From DATJSN01 sp035504095 (GTDB lineage Bacteria; Planctomycetota; Phycisphaerae; WQYP01), in contig DATJSN010000107.1 in NCBI GenBank assembly GCA_035504095.1, positions 1 through 14,839 of the forward strand: 14,839 bases of DNA, given 5' to 3'. Shown one piece after another: positions 1 to 6,445 of the stretch. How positions within the stretch are numbered: position 1 is the stretch's first letter; each line of letters begins with the position of its first letter. The translations under genes were made by a program, and so were the position numbers. A model generated the notes under the pieces. That model searched no databases, was not told the DNA's origin, and worked only from the letters and a program-made list of their open reading frames with translations.

Positions 1-71
1 GGAATGCGTTCTTCTATGTCTACGCCAACGTAAAACAGCTTGGGACCGTTCTTATTCTGTCTACCCATCAT
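1..71 (-). CDS. Partial gene, N-terminus of a probable IS transposase
   Basis: On the minus strand two consecutive ATG codons (71-69 and 68-66) open a frame that stays open to the window edge. It encodes MMGRQNKNG, then PKLFYVGVDIEERIP. A perfect GGAGG ribosome-binding site (85-81) lies 9 nt upstream of the first ATG, which strongly supports a real start. The pattern of a short polar start, then LFY, then an acidic 'D-x-E-x-R-I/V-P' stretch resembles the N-termini of IS1182/IS5-type transposases with a DUF772 domain, as I remember them. Only 23 codons are visible, so the family call is inference; that a gene starts here is seen directly. It is divergent from guaA, and the element's end and terminal inverted repeat would have to lie between about 86 and 226. 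I could not define them. Confidence 0.6.
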   Translation of the reverse strand, partial: MMGRQNKNGPKLFYVGVDIEERI

Positions 72-80
72 AATGGTGTG

Positions 81-85
81 CCTCC
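81..85 (-). promoter_or_regulatory. Shine-Dalgarno of the partial left-edge gene
   Basis: Minus-strand GGAGG, 9 nt before the first of two tandem ATG codons. It is the strongest ribosome-binding site in the window and contrasts with the absence of one in front of guaA. Confidence 0.7.
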
Positions 86-226
86 ATGCAATCGATTAAT
101 GTTATTTTTAACGCTTTTGGTGATTTGGGCAACAGTCCCGTTCTCTGTGATCTCTGTAGCTATTTATTCAGAGCTATTCTTTATGCAACATCCATGTGCT
201 CTGTAGTGAATGTTCGCGCTCAACGG

Positions 227-232
227 TATAAT
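227..232 (+). promoter_or_regulatory. Perfect -10 box (TATAAT) directly before guaA
   Basis: TATAAT matches the sigma-70 type -10 consensus exactly and ends 6 nt before the guaA ATG at 239. With the usual spacing, transcription would start at or within a base or two of that A, giving a leaderless mRNA. No convincing -35 box is seen 16-18 nt upstream, and no Shine-Dalgarno lies before the ATG, which agrees with leaderless initiation. The hexamer is seen directly; its use is inferred. Confidence 0.5.
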
Positions 233-238
233 TGCTCT

Positions 239-1819
239 ATGAATCAGAGCACTGCAAACAATCAGCAGACCATACCTGTTCTTGATTTCGGTGCACAGTA
301 TGTTCAGCTTATCGCGCGCCGCGTGCGTGAAGCCGGAGTGCACGCCGTTCTTGTCGCGCCGGATATCAGCATCGCCAAGCTTAAAGCACTCAACCCGATC
401 GGGCTGATTCTCTCCGGCGGTCCCGCCAGCGTGTATGAAGCCGGAGCCCCGCGGTGCGATCCGGGCATTTTTGAGCTCAATATTCCCGTTTTAGGCATTT
501 GTTATGGCATGCAGATCGCCGCCGAACTGCTTGGCGGGAAGGTGAAGCCCGGCAACGCGGGTGAATATGGTTCGACCAGGCTCACCGTCCGGCGAGATGG
601 CCCGGAAGCTCGACTGGCGGAAGATTTATTTTCCGGCGTGCCTGACCAGACGCAGGTTTGGATGAGCCATGGCGATCAGGTACAGGATTTGGGACCGGAA
701 TTTGTGCCGCTGGCATCGACGCCCACCTGCCCGCTGGCGGCGATGCGCCACAAGAGCCGGCCGTTTTTTGGCGTGCAATTTCATCCGGAGGTGACGCATA
801 CGCCTCACGGAGAAAAAATACTGGAAAACTTTTTGTACCGTGTCTGCAACGCTTCCGGAACGTGGAAGATGGGAAATTTTCTGGAAACGGCGGTGGAAAA
901 AATACACCGGCAGGTCGGTGCTGGCAAAGTGATCTGCGGCCTTTCCGGAGGCGTGGATTCGTCCGTAGCCGCGGCGCTGATTCACAAAGCCATTGGAGAT
1001 CAACTGGTCTGCATTTTTGTCGACAATGGTTTATTGCGGAAAAATGAACGGCAAAACGTCGAAAGCACGTTCCGGGATCATTTCCATATAGATTTGCGCG
1101 TCGTCGATGCGTCGGAGGAATTTCTTGCCGCGCTCCAAGGAGTCGCCGAACCGCAACAAAAACGGACCATTATCGGCAAGGCGTTCATTGATGTATTTAA
1201 AACAGCGGCGCGTTTGATTCCCGGAGCGCATTTTCTGGCGCAGGGGACGCTGTATCCGGATGTGATTGAAAGCGGCCACGGCCTGGCGCGCACGGCCGCG
1301 AACATCAAGTTGCATCACAATGTCGGCGGTTTGCCGGAGAATCTGGGATTTGAGCTGGTTGAACCATTGCGCGACTTATTTAAGGACGAAGTGCGGCGCC
1401 TGGGCGAAGTGCTGGGGCTGCCGGAGCATATTGTCTGGCGGCATCCGTTTCCGGGGCCGGGCCTGGCGGTGCGCTGCCTGGGCCCGGTGACGCAGGAAGG
1501 TCTGGACACGCTGCGCCACGCGGATGAAATATTGCTTGAGGAAATTGTCGCCGCCGGTTTATATCGGCGCACGGCTCAGACCTTCGCGGTTTTACTGCCG
1601 GTTTCATCGGTGGCGGTGATGGGTGACGGGCGCGGTTACAAACCGGTGATCGCACTCAGAAGCGTTGACTCAACTGATTTTATGACGGCGGACTGGAGCC
1701 GGATTCCCTACGATGTATTGGCCCGAATCAGCAGTCGGATCGTCAATGAAGTCCGTAATGTGAGCCGGGTGGTATACGATGTTACCAGCAAGCCGCCCGG
1801 TACAATTGAATGGGAATGA
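239..1819 (+). CDS. guaA: GMP synthase (glutamine-hydrolysing)
   Basis: Converts XMP to GMP using ATP and glutamine, the last step of guanine nucleotide synthesis, in the cytoplasm. The frame is open from 86, but the first 51 codons do not resemble GuaA. Starting at 239 gives MNQSTANN... and 526 aa, matching the usual length (about 525). Domains in order: class I glutamine amidotransferase at about residues 12-200, with the catalytic Cys88 (GICYGMQ) and the His182/Glu184 pair (QFHPE); the ATP pyrophosphatase P-loop SGGVDSS at 236-242; and the C-terminal dimerisation domain ending in the family signature KPPGTIEWE. All catalytic residues are present. There is no Shine-Dalgarno, and a consensus TATAAT 6 nt upstream suggests a leaderless transcript. 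A perfect hairpin begins at the base after the stop codon. Confidence 0.97.
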   Translation: MNQSTANNQQTIPVLDFGAQYVQLIARRVREAGVHAVLVAPDISIAKLKALNPIGLILSGGPASVYEAGAPRCDPGIFELNIPVLGICYGMQIAAELLGGKVKPGNAGEYGSTRLTVRRDGPEARLAEDLFSGVPDQTQVWMSHGDQVQDLGPEFVPLASTPTCPLAAMRHKSRPFFGVQFHPEVTHTPHGEKILENFLYRVCNASGTWKMGNFLETAVEKIHRQVGAGKVICGLSGGVDSSVAAALIHKAIGDQLVCIFVDNGLLRKNERQNVESTFRDHFHIDLRVVDASEEFLAALQGVAEPQQKRTIIGKAFIDVFKTAARLIPGAHFLAQGTLYPDVIESGHGLARTAANIKLHHNVGGLPENLGFELVEPLRDLFKDEVRRLGEVLGLPEHIVWRHPFPGPGLAVRCLGPVTQEGLDTLRHADEILLEEIVAAGLYRRTAQTFAVLLPVSSVAVMGDGRGYKPVIALRSVDSTDFMTADWSRIPYDVLARISSRIVNEVRNVSRVVYDVTSKPPGTIEWE

Positions 1820-1840
1820 CGACGCGGCGAAGCCGCGTCG
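1820..1840 (+). terminator. Perfect hairpin right after the guaA stop
   Basis: A 9-bp perfect stem (CGACGCGGC / GCCGCGTCG) with a 3-nt GAA loop, starting at the base after the guaA TGA. No U-run follows, so it is not a classical intrinsic terminator. It may terminate or attenuate transcription, protect the mRNA 3' end, or be a dispersed repeat. The structure is seen directly; the role is inferred. Confidence 0.45.
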
Positions 1841-1888
1841 AGAACAGTAGAAAGTTGAGCAGGGGATCAGGAGAGCAAAATAGGAATT

Positions 1889-1908
1889 CGCCGGCGTCAA
1901 AGCCGGCG
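1889..1908 (+). promoter_or_regulatory. Second GC hairpin, in front of the zinc-ribbon gene
   Basis: A 7-bp perfect stem (CGCCGGC / GCCGGCG) with loop GTCAAA, ending 13 nt before the ATG at 1922. It sits where a ribosome-binding site would begin and could affect translation or end read-through from guaA. Between hairpin and gene lies a six-codon frame (ATG at 1909, TAA at 1927-1929) that overlaps the gene's start codon. No clear Shine-Dalgarno is present. Confidence 0.35.
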
Positions 1909-1921
1909 ATGGTAATTGTTA

Positions 1922-2353
1922 ATGTCTAACGAGCGCTCAGCGGTTCATCCTCATGATCAGGGCCTGCCGAAGTCGGTAGTCCGCAAACGGAAGCGATTCC
2001 GCCGCATCGCTTACATTATGCTGCTGATTACCATTGTGACCGCGGTGCCGGGTTGGTTTTTGTTTGGCGCTTCCCTGTGGAACGCGTTTTCCATCAACGG
2101 CGTAACCGTTATTCAGGGCGCCATTGCCTATACGCTCTTGATCGTCTCCAGCGTTACCCTGGTTCTGGGGTTGTGGTATCTTCTGCTGGCCCAGGCGCGG
2201 CGTGTGGCGCACATGGTGGAAGGCCCGGGCGAGAGCGAAGCGTCAGTGCCGCCGAGAATCTGTACAAATTGCGGCTGGGCTTACGATGCGACGGATCGTT
2301 TTTGCCGGCACTGCGGAAAGATGGTGGAGAAAACCGCGGGCGAAAATAGTTGA
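1922..2353 (+). CDS. Small membrane protein with C-terminal zinc ribbon
   Basis: 143 aa; I recognise no named family. The N-terminus is polar and very basic at residues 17-29 (KSVVRKRKRFRR). Two hydrophobic helices follow, at about 31-55 and 68-91. A cytoplasm-facing tail then carries a zinc ribbon with CTNC at 114-117 and CRHC at 128-131, matching the short 'zinc-ribbon / double zinc ribbon' type common at the ends of bacterial membrane proteins. The positive-inside rule puts both ends in the cytoplasm. The frame also opens at a TTG at 1916; I prefer the ATG at 1922. There is no good Shine-Dalgarno. The gene lies 102 nt after guaA and 40 nt before the GH10 gene, on the same strand, so co-transcription with GH10 is possible. 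Function unknown. Confidence 0.8.
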   Translation: MSNERSAVHPHDQGLPKSVVRKRKRFRRIAYIMLLITIVTAVPGWFLFGASLWNAFSINGVTVIQGAIAYTLLIVSSVTLVLGLWYLLLAQARRVAHMVEGPGESEASVPPRICTNCGWAYDATDRFCRHCGKMVEKTAGENS

Positions 2354-2393
2354 TTTGACTGCTTAAGGGTCGGATGTTTTTGAGGCTCCTGGT

Positions 2394-3494
2394 ATGAATC
2401 GCAGAGATTTTCTCAAAAATTCGGCGTTGGGTTTTCTGGCAACGACGGCGGCAAATTCGCCGGCGGTTCACGGTTTATTCGCCTCTGAGACGGGAGAAAA
2501 AACGCTGCGCGAATACGCCGCTGAAGCGGGATTGCTCTATGGCTCGCCGGTATTTCCGCAGGATCTCAAGAACCCCCAAGTAATGGCGTTTATCGCCCAA
2601 CAATGCTCACTGGTCGATTTCGTCATTTACTTCAAGAGCGTGCAGCCGCAGCAGGGGCAATTCGAATTTAAAACTTCGGACGCTATCCGCGACTTCGCCG
2701 AAGCAAATGGCATTAAATTGCGCGGCCATCCGGTGATCGGAAACGGCGGCGTGCCGGCCTGGCTTAAAGCGATAAGCCCCAGTGACGCCCTGGGCATTAT
2801 GAGCACACACATTAATACGCTCGTCGGGCGTTATGCCGGGAAGATGTACTCCTGGGATGCCATTCATGAAGTCATTGACCCCGCCGCGCCGGGTCCGGAG
2901 CATCTGCGGAATACCATCTGGCTTAAACTTGTGGGGCCGGATTACATCGAATTGGCCGTGCGGCAAGTTCATGCCGCCGATCCGGGCGCTATTCTTTCCT
3001 ACAACGAATTCGGCCTGGAAGATGACAGCGCGGAGGCCGCGGCCAAGCGGCAGGCGGTATTGCAATTGTTGGATAACCTTCAGGCAAAGAAAGTCCCGAT
3101 CAACGCACTGGCCCTTGAATCGCACATTGGGCCGGAATTGACTTTTAAAACGCTCCCGGCTTTTTTGGTTGAGGTGCAGAGGCGCGGCCTGAAAATTTTT
3201 GTTTCCGAACTTGACGTTCGCGACCAGACACTTCCGGCGGATATCGCCCAGCGCGATGCCGCGATAGCCGCGGTATACAAAAATTACCTTGAGGCAGTTT
3301 TGGAAAATTCAGCGGTGGAATTGGTGGCGACCTGGGGACTTTTTGACGCGGATAGCTGGATGATCAAGGGCAAGCCGCGAAACGACGGATTGCCGGTGCG
3401 GCCATTGCCGTTTGACGCACAGCTAAAGCCGACGCCGGCGTTTTATGCAATGGTAGACGCGTTCACGTCGCGCAAAGTGCAGATAACTACGTAA
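2394..3494 (+). CDS. Tat-exported GH10 family glycoside hydrolase (endo-1,4-beta-xylanase-like)
   Basis: 366 aa. The N-terminus NRRDFLK followed by a hydrophobic stretch (about 10-27) is a twin-arginine signal, so the enzyme is exported folded. The rest is one GH10 TIM barrel, recognisable by its order of motifs: YFKSVQPQQGQF at 79-90 (usual K-W-D-x-x-Q-P), RGHPVIGNGG at 110-119 (usual GHTLVWH), WDAIHEVID at 154-162 (usual WDVVNE, acid/base Glu159), YNEFGLE at 203-209, LESHIG at 241-246, FVSELDVRD at 269-277 (nucleophile Glu272) and VATWGLFDADSW at 311-322. Both catalytic glutamates are kept, but the Asn before the acid/base is His158 and the Trp-His after GH is replaced, so substrate preference may differ from xylan. 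The start has TTGAGG at 2380-2385, 8 nt upstream. The gene converges with the DUF4159 gene. Confidence 0.88.
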   Translation: MNRRDFLKNSALGFLATTAANSPAVHGLFASETGEKTLREYAAEAGLLYGSPVFPQDLKNPQVMAFIAQQCSLVDFVIYFKSVQPQQGQFEFKTSDAIRDFAEANGIKLRGHPVIGNGGVPAWLKAISPSDALGIMSTHINTLVGRYAGKMYSWDAIHEVIDPAAPGPEHLRNTIWLKLVGPDYIELAVRQVHAADPGAILSYNEFGLEDDSAEAAAKRQAVLQLLDNLQAKKVPINALALESHIGPELTFKTLPAFLVEVQRRGLKIFVSELDVRDQTLPADIAQRDAAIAAVYKNYLEAVLENSAVELVATWGLFDADSWMIKGKPRNDGLPVRPLPFDAQLKPTPAFYAMVDAFTSRKVQITT

Positions 3495-3498
3495 ATAA

Positions 3499-3520
3499 CC
3501 ACAGAGAATAGCCACAGAGA
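3499..3520. repeat. Short direct repeat CCACAGAGA between convergent genes
   Basis: CCACAGAGA occurs at 3499-3507 and again at 3512-3520, in the 38-bp gap between two convergent genes. No terminator hairpin is seen in this gap. Confidence 0.5.
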
Positions 3521-3532
3521 AACATTTCGGCG

Positions 3533-5035
3533 TCAGTGCGTCAGGGCATAAATCAAAATGTTGGTTCCCAGTTTGAGCGAATCATCCGTCGAATAGGACT
3601 TGGCGTACGGATTGGGCAAATCCTCCCAGCCGTTGGAAAGCGAAATGCGGCTATAAATCACCGCGGGGGCGCCATCGATAAAGATCGCTTCCAGCACGGG
3701 GGTGTGCAGATCGGACGTGGTGGACTGGACCACCGGCGAATAAGTCACCGTGCTCATGTCGTAGACATCGTGATACAAAGGGGAATTGATGTCCACGAGT
3801 TTTAAATCCTGATCGGGCAGAACCAGCTTGATTTGCTGGCGAAAAGCCGAGTCAAAGGCGCCGGCCCCCATGGCGTCATCGACCAGCAGCATGCCGCCGG
3901 CGTGCAGGTAATTGCGCAGATTGGTGATTTCCTGCGGCGAAAAGGCGAAATTGCGCAGGCCGGTCATATAAAGAACCGGATAGGCCCCGGCAGAAAGATT
4001 ATCCAGTGAAACTTCATCGCGTTTAAACTGTACGCTCAACGTGGTCTGCTGATCGATGAATTTGAGCAGGTTTGGCAGGCCGTGCGGCGTCGGGTTCCAG
4101 TCGCCGTTGTTAACGACCTGGCCAATGACCAGCTGGTCGCGCGTGGGAATTTTCTGCTGTTGATAAATCTTTTGGATTTGAAAAGCCCGGGCATACTGAA
4201 AGTTGGCCAGAACGTAGGTGAGGATGTTGGCTCCCAACTCCAAAGAATCCTGCTGGGCGTAAAGAGTGCCTCCCTGGATCGGTCTTTGATCGGCGTCCCA
4301 GCCCCAGCTCATGTCCACGGGCGAGAAAATGAGACCGGCGCGGCAGCCGATATAGACAGCTTCAAGATAGGGAGGAATGGTTTTCCACGGGTCAGAATTT
4401 TGCCTGACGCGCATGGTGTTTACGTCGTTGAGGCAATGGAACATCGGATCGTCCAGCGGCAGAACGGCCAGCGGATGGTCGGGAAATAATTCCTGCGCCA
4501 GTTGCATGGCGCTTTGGTTGAATTCCGGGCGGCCGCAACTGGAATTGATCAGAATAGTGCCGCCGGCCATCACGTAGCCGCGCAGCTTGGCCAGGAGGTC
4601 CTGGCTGAAATCCGGCAGGGGAGTCCATCCGGTGATGTAAAGCACCGGCAATTCCGTGGGACTGTAGCTGAAGGTTGTGGGTGAAACCTGGACGTAGCGG
4701 TAATCAAGCCCGAGCTGGGCGTTGGTCCAGTTCATCAGGGTTTCAATGTCGATCGTTTCGGTTGGGTAGTTGACGACCTGATGGTTGTCGATCACGTCTA
4801 AATTCAACATGCCGATCAGCGCCGGCGGCGCGGGATCACGATGATGTTCCGAGCGGCGAATCGGCGTGGCGGGCAGAGGCAAAGGCGGTACGCTTTCGCC
4901 GCCGGACATGCGCACCTTATGGGCCTGCGGCGGCACTGCGGCCTTGGGGTTTACAAAGTCATCGGCGTTTAATGGAGTGCAAAGAAGGACGACCGCAATC
5001 AGCAAAGTCCATACCGCAAGGTTTCTAATCAACAT
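3533..5035 (-). CDS. Exported DUF4159 protein with internal duplication
   Basis: The frame opens at a TTG (5047), but the ATG at 5035 has GAGGTG a few bases upstream and begins a clean signal peptide (MLIRNLAVWTLLIAVVLLC, likely cut after ...PLNA), giving 500 aa. After a Pro-rich linker (about 45-70), two copies of one fold follow. PVLYITGW at 130-137 matches PVLYMTGL at 353-360. LRGYVMAGGTILIN matches LRNYLHAGGMLLVD. LEAVYIGCRAGLIFSPVDMSWGW at its start and end matches LEAIFIDGAPAVIYSRISLS. SLELGANILTYVL matches SLKLGTNILIYAL at 486-498. The 'tGh-x-F-s ... lr-YlxaGGxll-D' pattern is that of DUF4159, a domain I recall as related to the glutamine-amidotransferase-like fold and found in planctomycetes and proteobacteria. 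No catalytic Cys-His pair is evident. Function unknown; periplasmic location inferred. It lies 115 nt after the aminotransferase gene. Confidence 0.8.
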   Translation of the reverse strand: MLIRNLAVWTLLIAVVLLCTPLNADDFVNPKAAVPPQAHKVRMSGGESVPPLPLPATPIRRSEHHRDPAPPALIGMLNLDVIDNHQVVNYPTETIDIETLMNWTNAQLGLDYRYVQVSPTTFSYSPTELPVLYITGWTPLPDFSQDLLAKLRGYVMAGGTILINSSCGRPEFNQSAMQLAQELFPDHPLAVLPLDDPMFHCLNDVNTMRVRQNSDPWKTIPPYLEAVYIGCRAGLIFSPVDMSWGWDADQRPIQGGTLYAQQDSLELGANILTYVLANFQYARAFQIQKIYQQQKIPTRDQLVIGQVVNNGDWNPTPHGLPNLLKFIDQQTTLSVQFKRDEVSLDNLSAGAYPVLYMTGLRNFAFSPQEITNLRNYLHAGGMLLVDDAMGAGAFDSAFRQQIKLVLPDQDLKLVDINSPLYHDVYDMSTVTYSPVVQSTTSDLHTPVLEAIFIDGAPAVIYSRISLSNGWEDLPNPYAKSYSTDDSLKLGTNILIYALTH

Positions 5036-5057
5036 CCACCACCTCAAAGAGTCAGCA

Positions 5058-5074
5058 TTCGTTAGTATAACGAA
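5058..5074 (-). promoter_or_regulatory. Operator-like dyad over a -10 candidate upstream of the DUF4159 gene
   Basis: A perfect inverted repeat TTCGTTA / TAACGAA with a 3-nt centre. On the minus strand it contains TATACT (5069-5064), five of six matches to the -10 consensus, 28 nt before the ATG at 5035. No good -35 box is seen. A repressor binding the dyad would cover the -10 box. The dyad is seen directly; the regulatory role is inferred. Confidence 0.4.
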
Positions 5075-5150
5075 CGAGGATCGCCAAAGGCGCAGAATTT
5101 TTGAGCCGGAAATTACCGCGAATTTATGCTTAATCGGGGCTCAGGAGCCG

Positions 5151-6359
5151 TTAGAGACCCTTGGTAAACGCCGAAAGCCTGTCCAGGCCCTTGTCGATTT
5201 GCTCCATGGAAGTCGCGAAACTCAGGCGCACGTGGTCGGAGAAGCCAAAGTCGTTGCCGGGCACCAGGGCAACGTGCGCTTCTTCGAGTACTAAACGGGA
5301 AAAATCAACGGCGTCTTTGGCGAGCGTGCGGGATTTGCCCAGCGGTTTACGAAGCGCTTCGGCAATGTTGGGGAATGCATAGAAGGCGCCGGTCGGTTTG
5401 ACGCAATTGATTCCGGGTATGCTGCTGAGCCGCTGGTGCATGTGCCTGCCGCGCTCTTCAAAAGCGCGGCGCATTTTTTCAACGGATTCTTCCATCTTTG
5501 GATCGCTGAGCGCTTCAACAATCGCCGGCATGCAAAAGCTGGTGATGTTGCTGGTCATCTGGCTCTGGAGTTTGTTCATCGCGTCGATCAGCGGTTTGGG
5601 GCCGGCCGTGTAGCCGATGCGCCAGCCGGTCATGGCGTAAGTTTTGCTCAGGCAATTGCAGGTAATGGTGCGATCTTTCCAGAGTTCCCAGTTGAGAAAC
5701 GCCCAGGAACAGGTTTTCTGGTCGTCATAAATCAGCCGTTCGTAAATTTCATCACTGCAGACCACGATTTTTTCCTGGCCCGCGATAACTTCGGCAAGGG
5801 CGGAGAGTTCCTCCGGAAAATAAGTGTGTCCGCCGGGGTTGCTGGGGGAATTGATGATCAATAATCGCGTGCGCGGCGTGATGGCGCGGCGCAATTGTTC
5901 GGGCGTAATTTTAAAATTATTCGCCGGTTCGCCGCGCACAACAACCGGAACGCCGCCGGCGAGTTTGACCATTTCCGGGTAGCTGACCCAATAAGGCGCC
6001 GGGATGATTACTTCATCGCCTGGATTTAAAACCGCCATAAAGGAAACGTAGAGCGAGTGTTTCCCGCCGACGGAAATGATGATCTGGTCGGGTTGATAGG
6101 GGAGTTTGTTGAATCGCGCGAGTTTATCGGCAATGGCCTTGCGGGCTTCCGGGGTTCCAACAGTGGGTTCATATTTGGTTTTTCCGGCGCGCAGCGCGGC
6201 GATCGCCGCTTCTTTGATGGGATCGGGCGTGTCAAAGTCGGGCTCGCCGGCGCCAAAGCTGACCACGTCGATACCCTGTTTTTTGAGCGCTCCGGCCCGG
6301 GCGGTTACAGCCAGAGTGATCGATTCGGATATGTTGCCAAGTCTTTGGGAGATTTGCAT
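5151..6359 (-). CDS. aspC: Class I pyridoxal-phosphate aminotransferase, aspartate type
   Basis: 402 aa, full length for the class Ib aspartate aminotransferases. It transfers the amino group between aspartate and 2-oxoglutarate in the cytoplasm; some members also accept prephenate. Visible landmarks are SFGAGEPDFDTP at 34-45, NSPSNPGG at 170-177 (cofactor-binding Asn), SDEIY at 202-206 (Asp203 to the pyridine N, Tyr206), the Schiff-base Lys239 in CLSKTYAMTGWRIGY (Arg247 to the phosphate) and the C-terminal VRLSFATS, whose Arg binds the substrate carboxylate. The start is supported by AGAGG about 6 nt upstream of the ATG. It follows nuoN by 86 nt on the same strand and has its own promoter candidate in that gap. 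Exact substrate cannot be told from the sequence, so the gene symbol is provisional (aatA is also used). Confidence 0.93.
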   Translation of the reverse strand: MQISQRLGNISESITLAVTARAGALKKQGIDVVSFGAGEPDFDTPDPIKEAAIAALRAGKTKYEPTVGTPEARKAIADKLARFNKLPYQPDQIIISVGGKHSLYVSFMAVLNPGDEVIIPAPYWVSYPEMVKLAGGVPVVVRGEPANNFKITPEQLRRAITPRTRLLIINSPSNPGGHTYFPEELSALAEVIAGQEKIVVCSDEIYERLIYDDQKTCSWAFLNWELWKDRTITCNCLSKTYAMTGWRIGYTAGPKPLIDAMNKLQSQMTSNITSFCMPAIVEALSDPKMEESVEKMRRAFEERGRHMHQRLSSIPGINCVKPTGAFYAFPNIAEALRKPLGKSRTLAKDAVDFSRLVLEEAHVALVPGNDFGFSDHVRLSFATSMEQIDKGLDRLSAFTKGL

Positions 6360-6398
6360 GAAGAACCTCTAAATTTTTCCTCGAGCACTAATAGAAAC

Positions 6399-6426
6399 AT
6401 TATATGCGCGATTGAAGCCATGATAA
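6399..6426 (-). promoter_or_regulatory. Sigma-70 type promoter candidate for the aminotransferase gene
   Basis: On the minus strand, TTATCA (6426-6421; four of six to TTGACA), a 16-nt spacer, then a perfect TATAAT (6404-6399). The predicted transcription start is near 6392, giving a leader of about 33 nt that carries the AGAGG ribosome-binding site. It lies in the 86-bp gap after nuoN, so the aminotransferase can be transcribed independently of the nuo genes. Confidence 0.5.
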
Positions 6427-6445
6427 ATTTTCGGTTTTGGGTCTT

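Noticed and set aside
86..238. Upstream extension of the guaA frame (51 extra codons)
   Set aside because: The added residues do not resemble GuaA, the ATG at 239 gives the normal family length, and the stretch contains the TATAAT promoter element.
481..528. His/Glu-rich loop in NuoL (residues 481-528 of the protein at 9762-11939) as a possible metal-binding insertion
   Set aside because: Polar, His-rich loops are common at this position in bacterial NuoL, so it is not reported as a separate finding. The coordinates given here are residue numbers.
5436..5864. 142-codon plus-strand open frame inside the aminotransferase gene
   Set aside because: It lies opposite conserved aminotransferase motifs and is explained by codon bias on the other strand.
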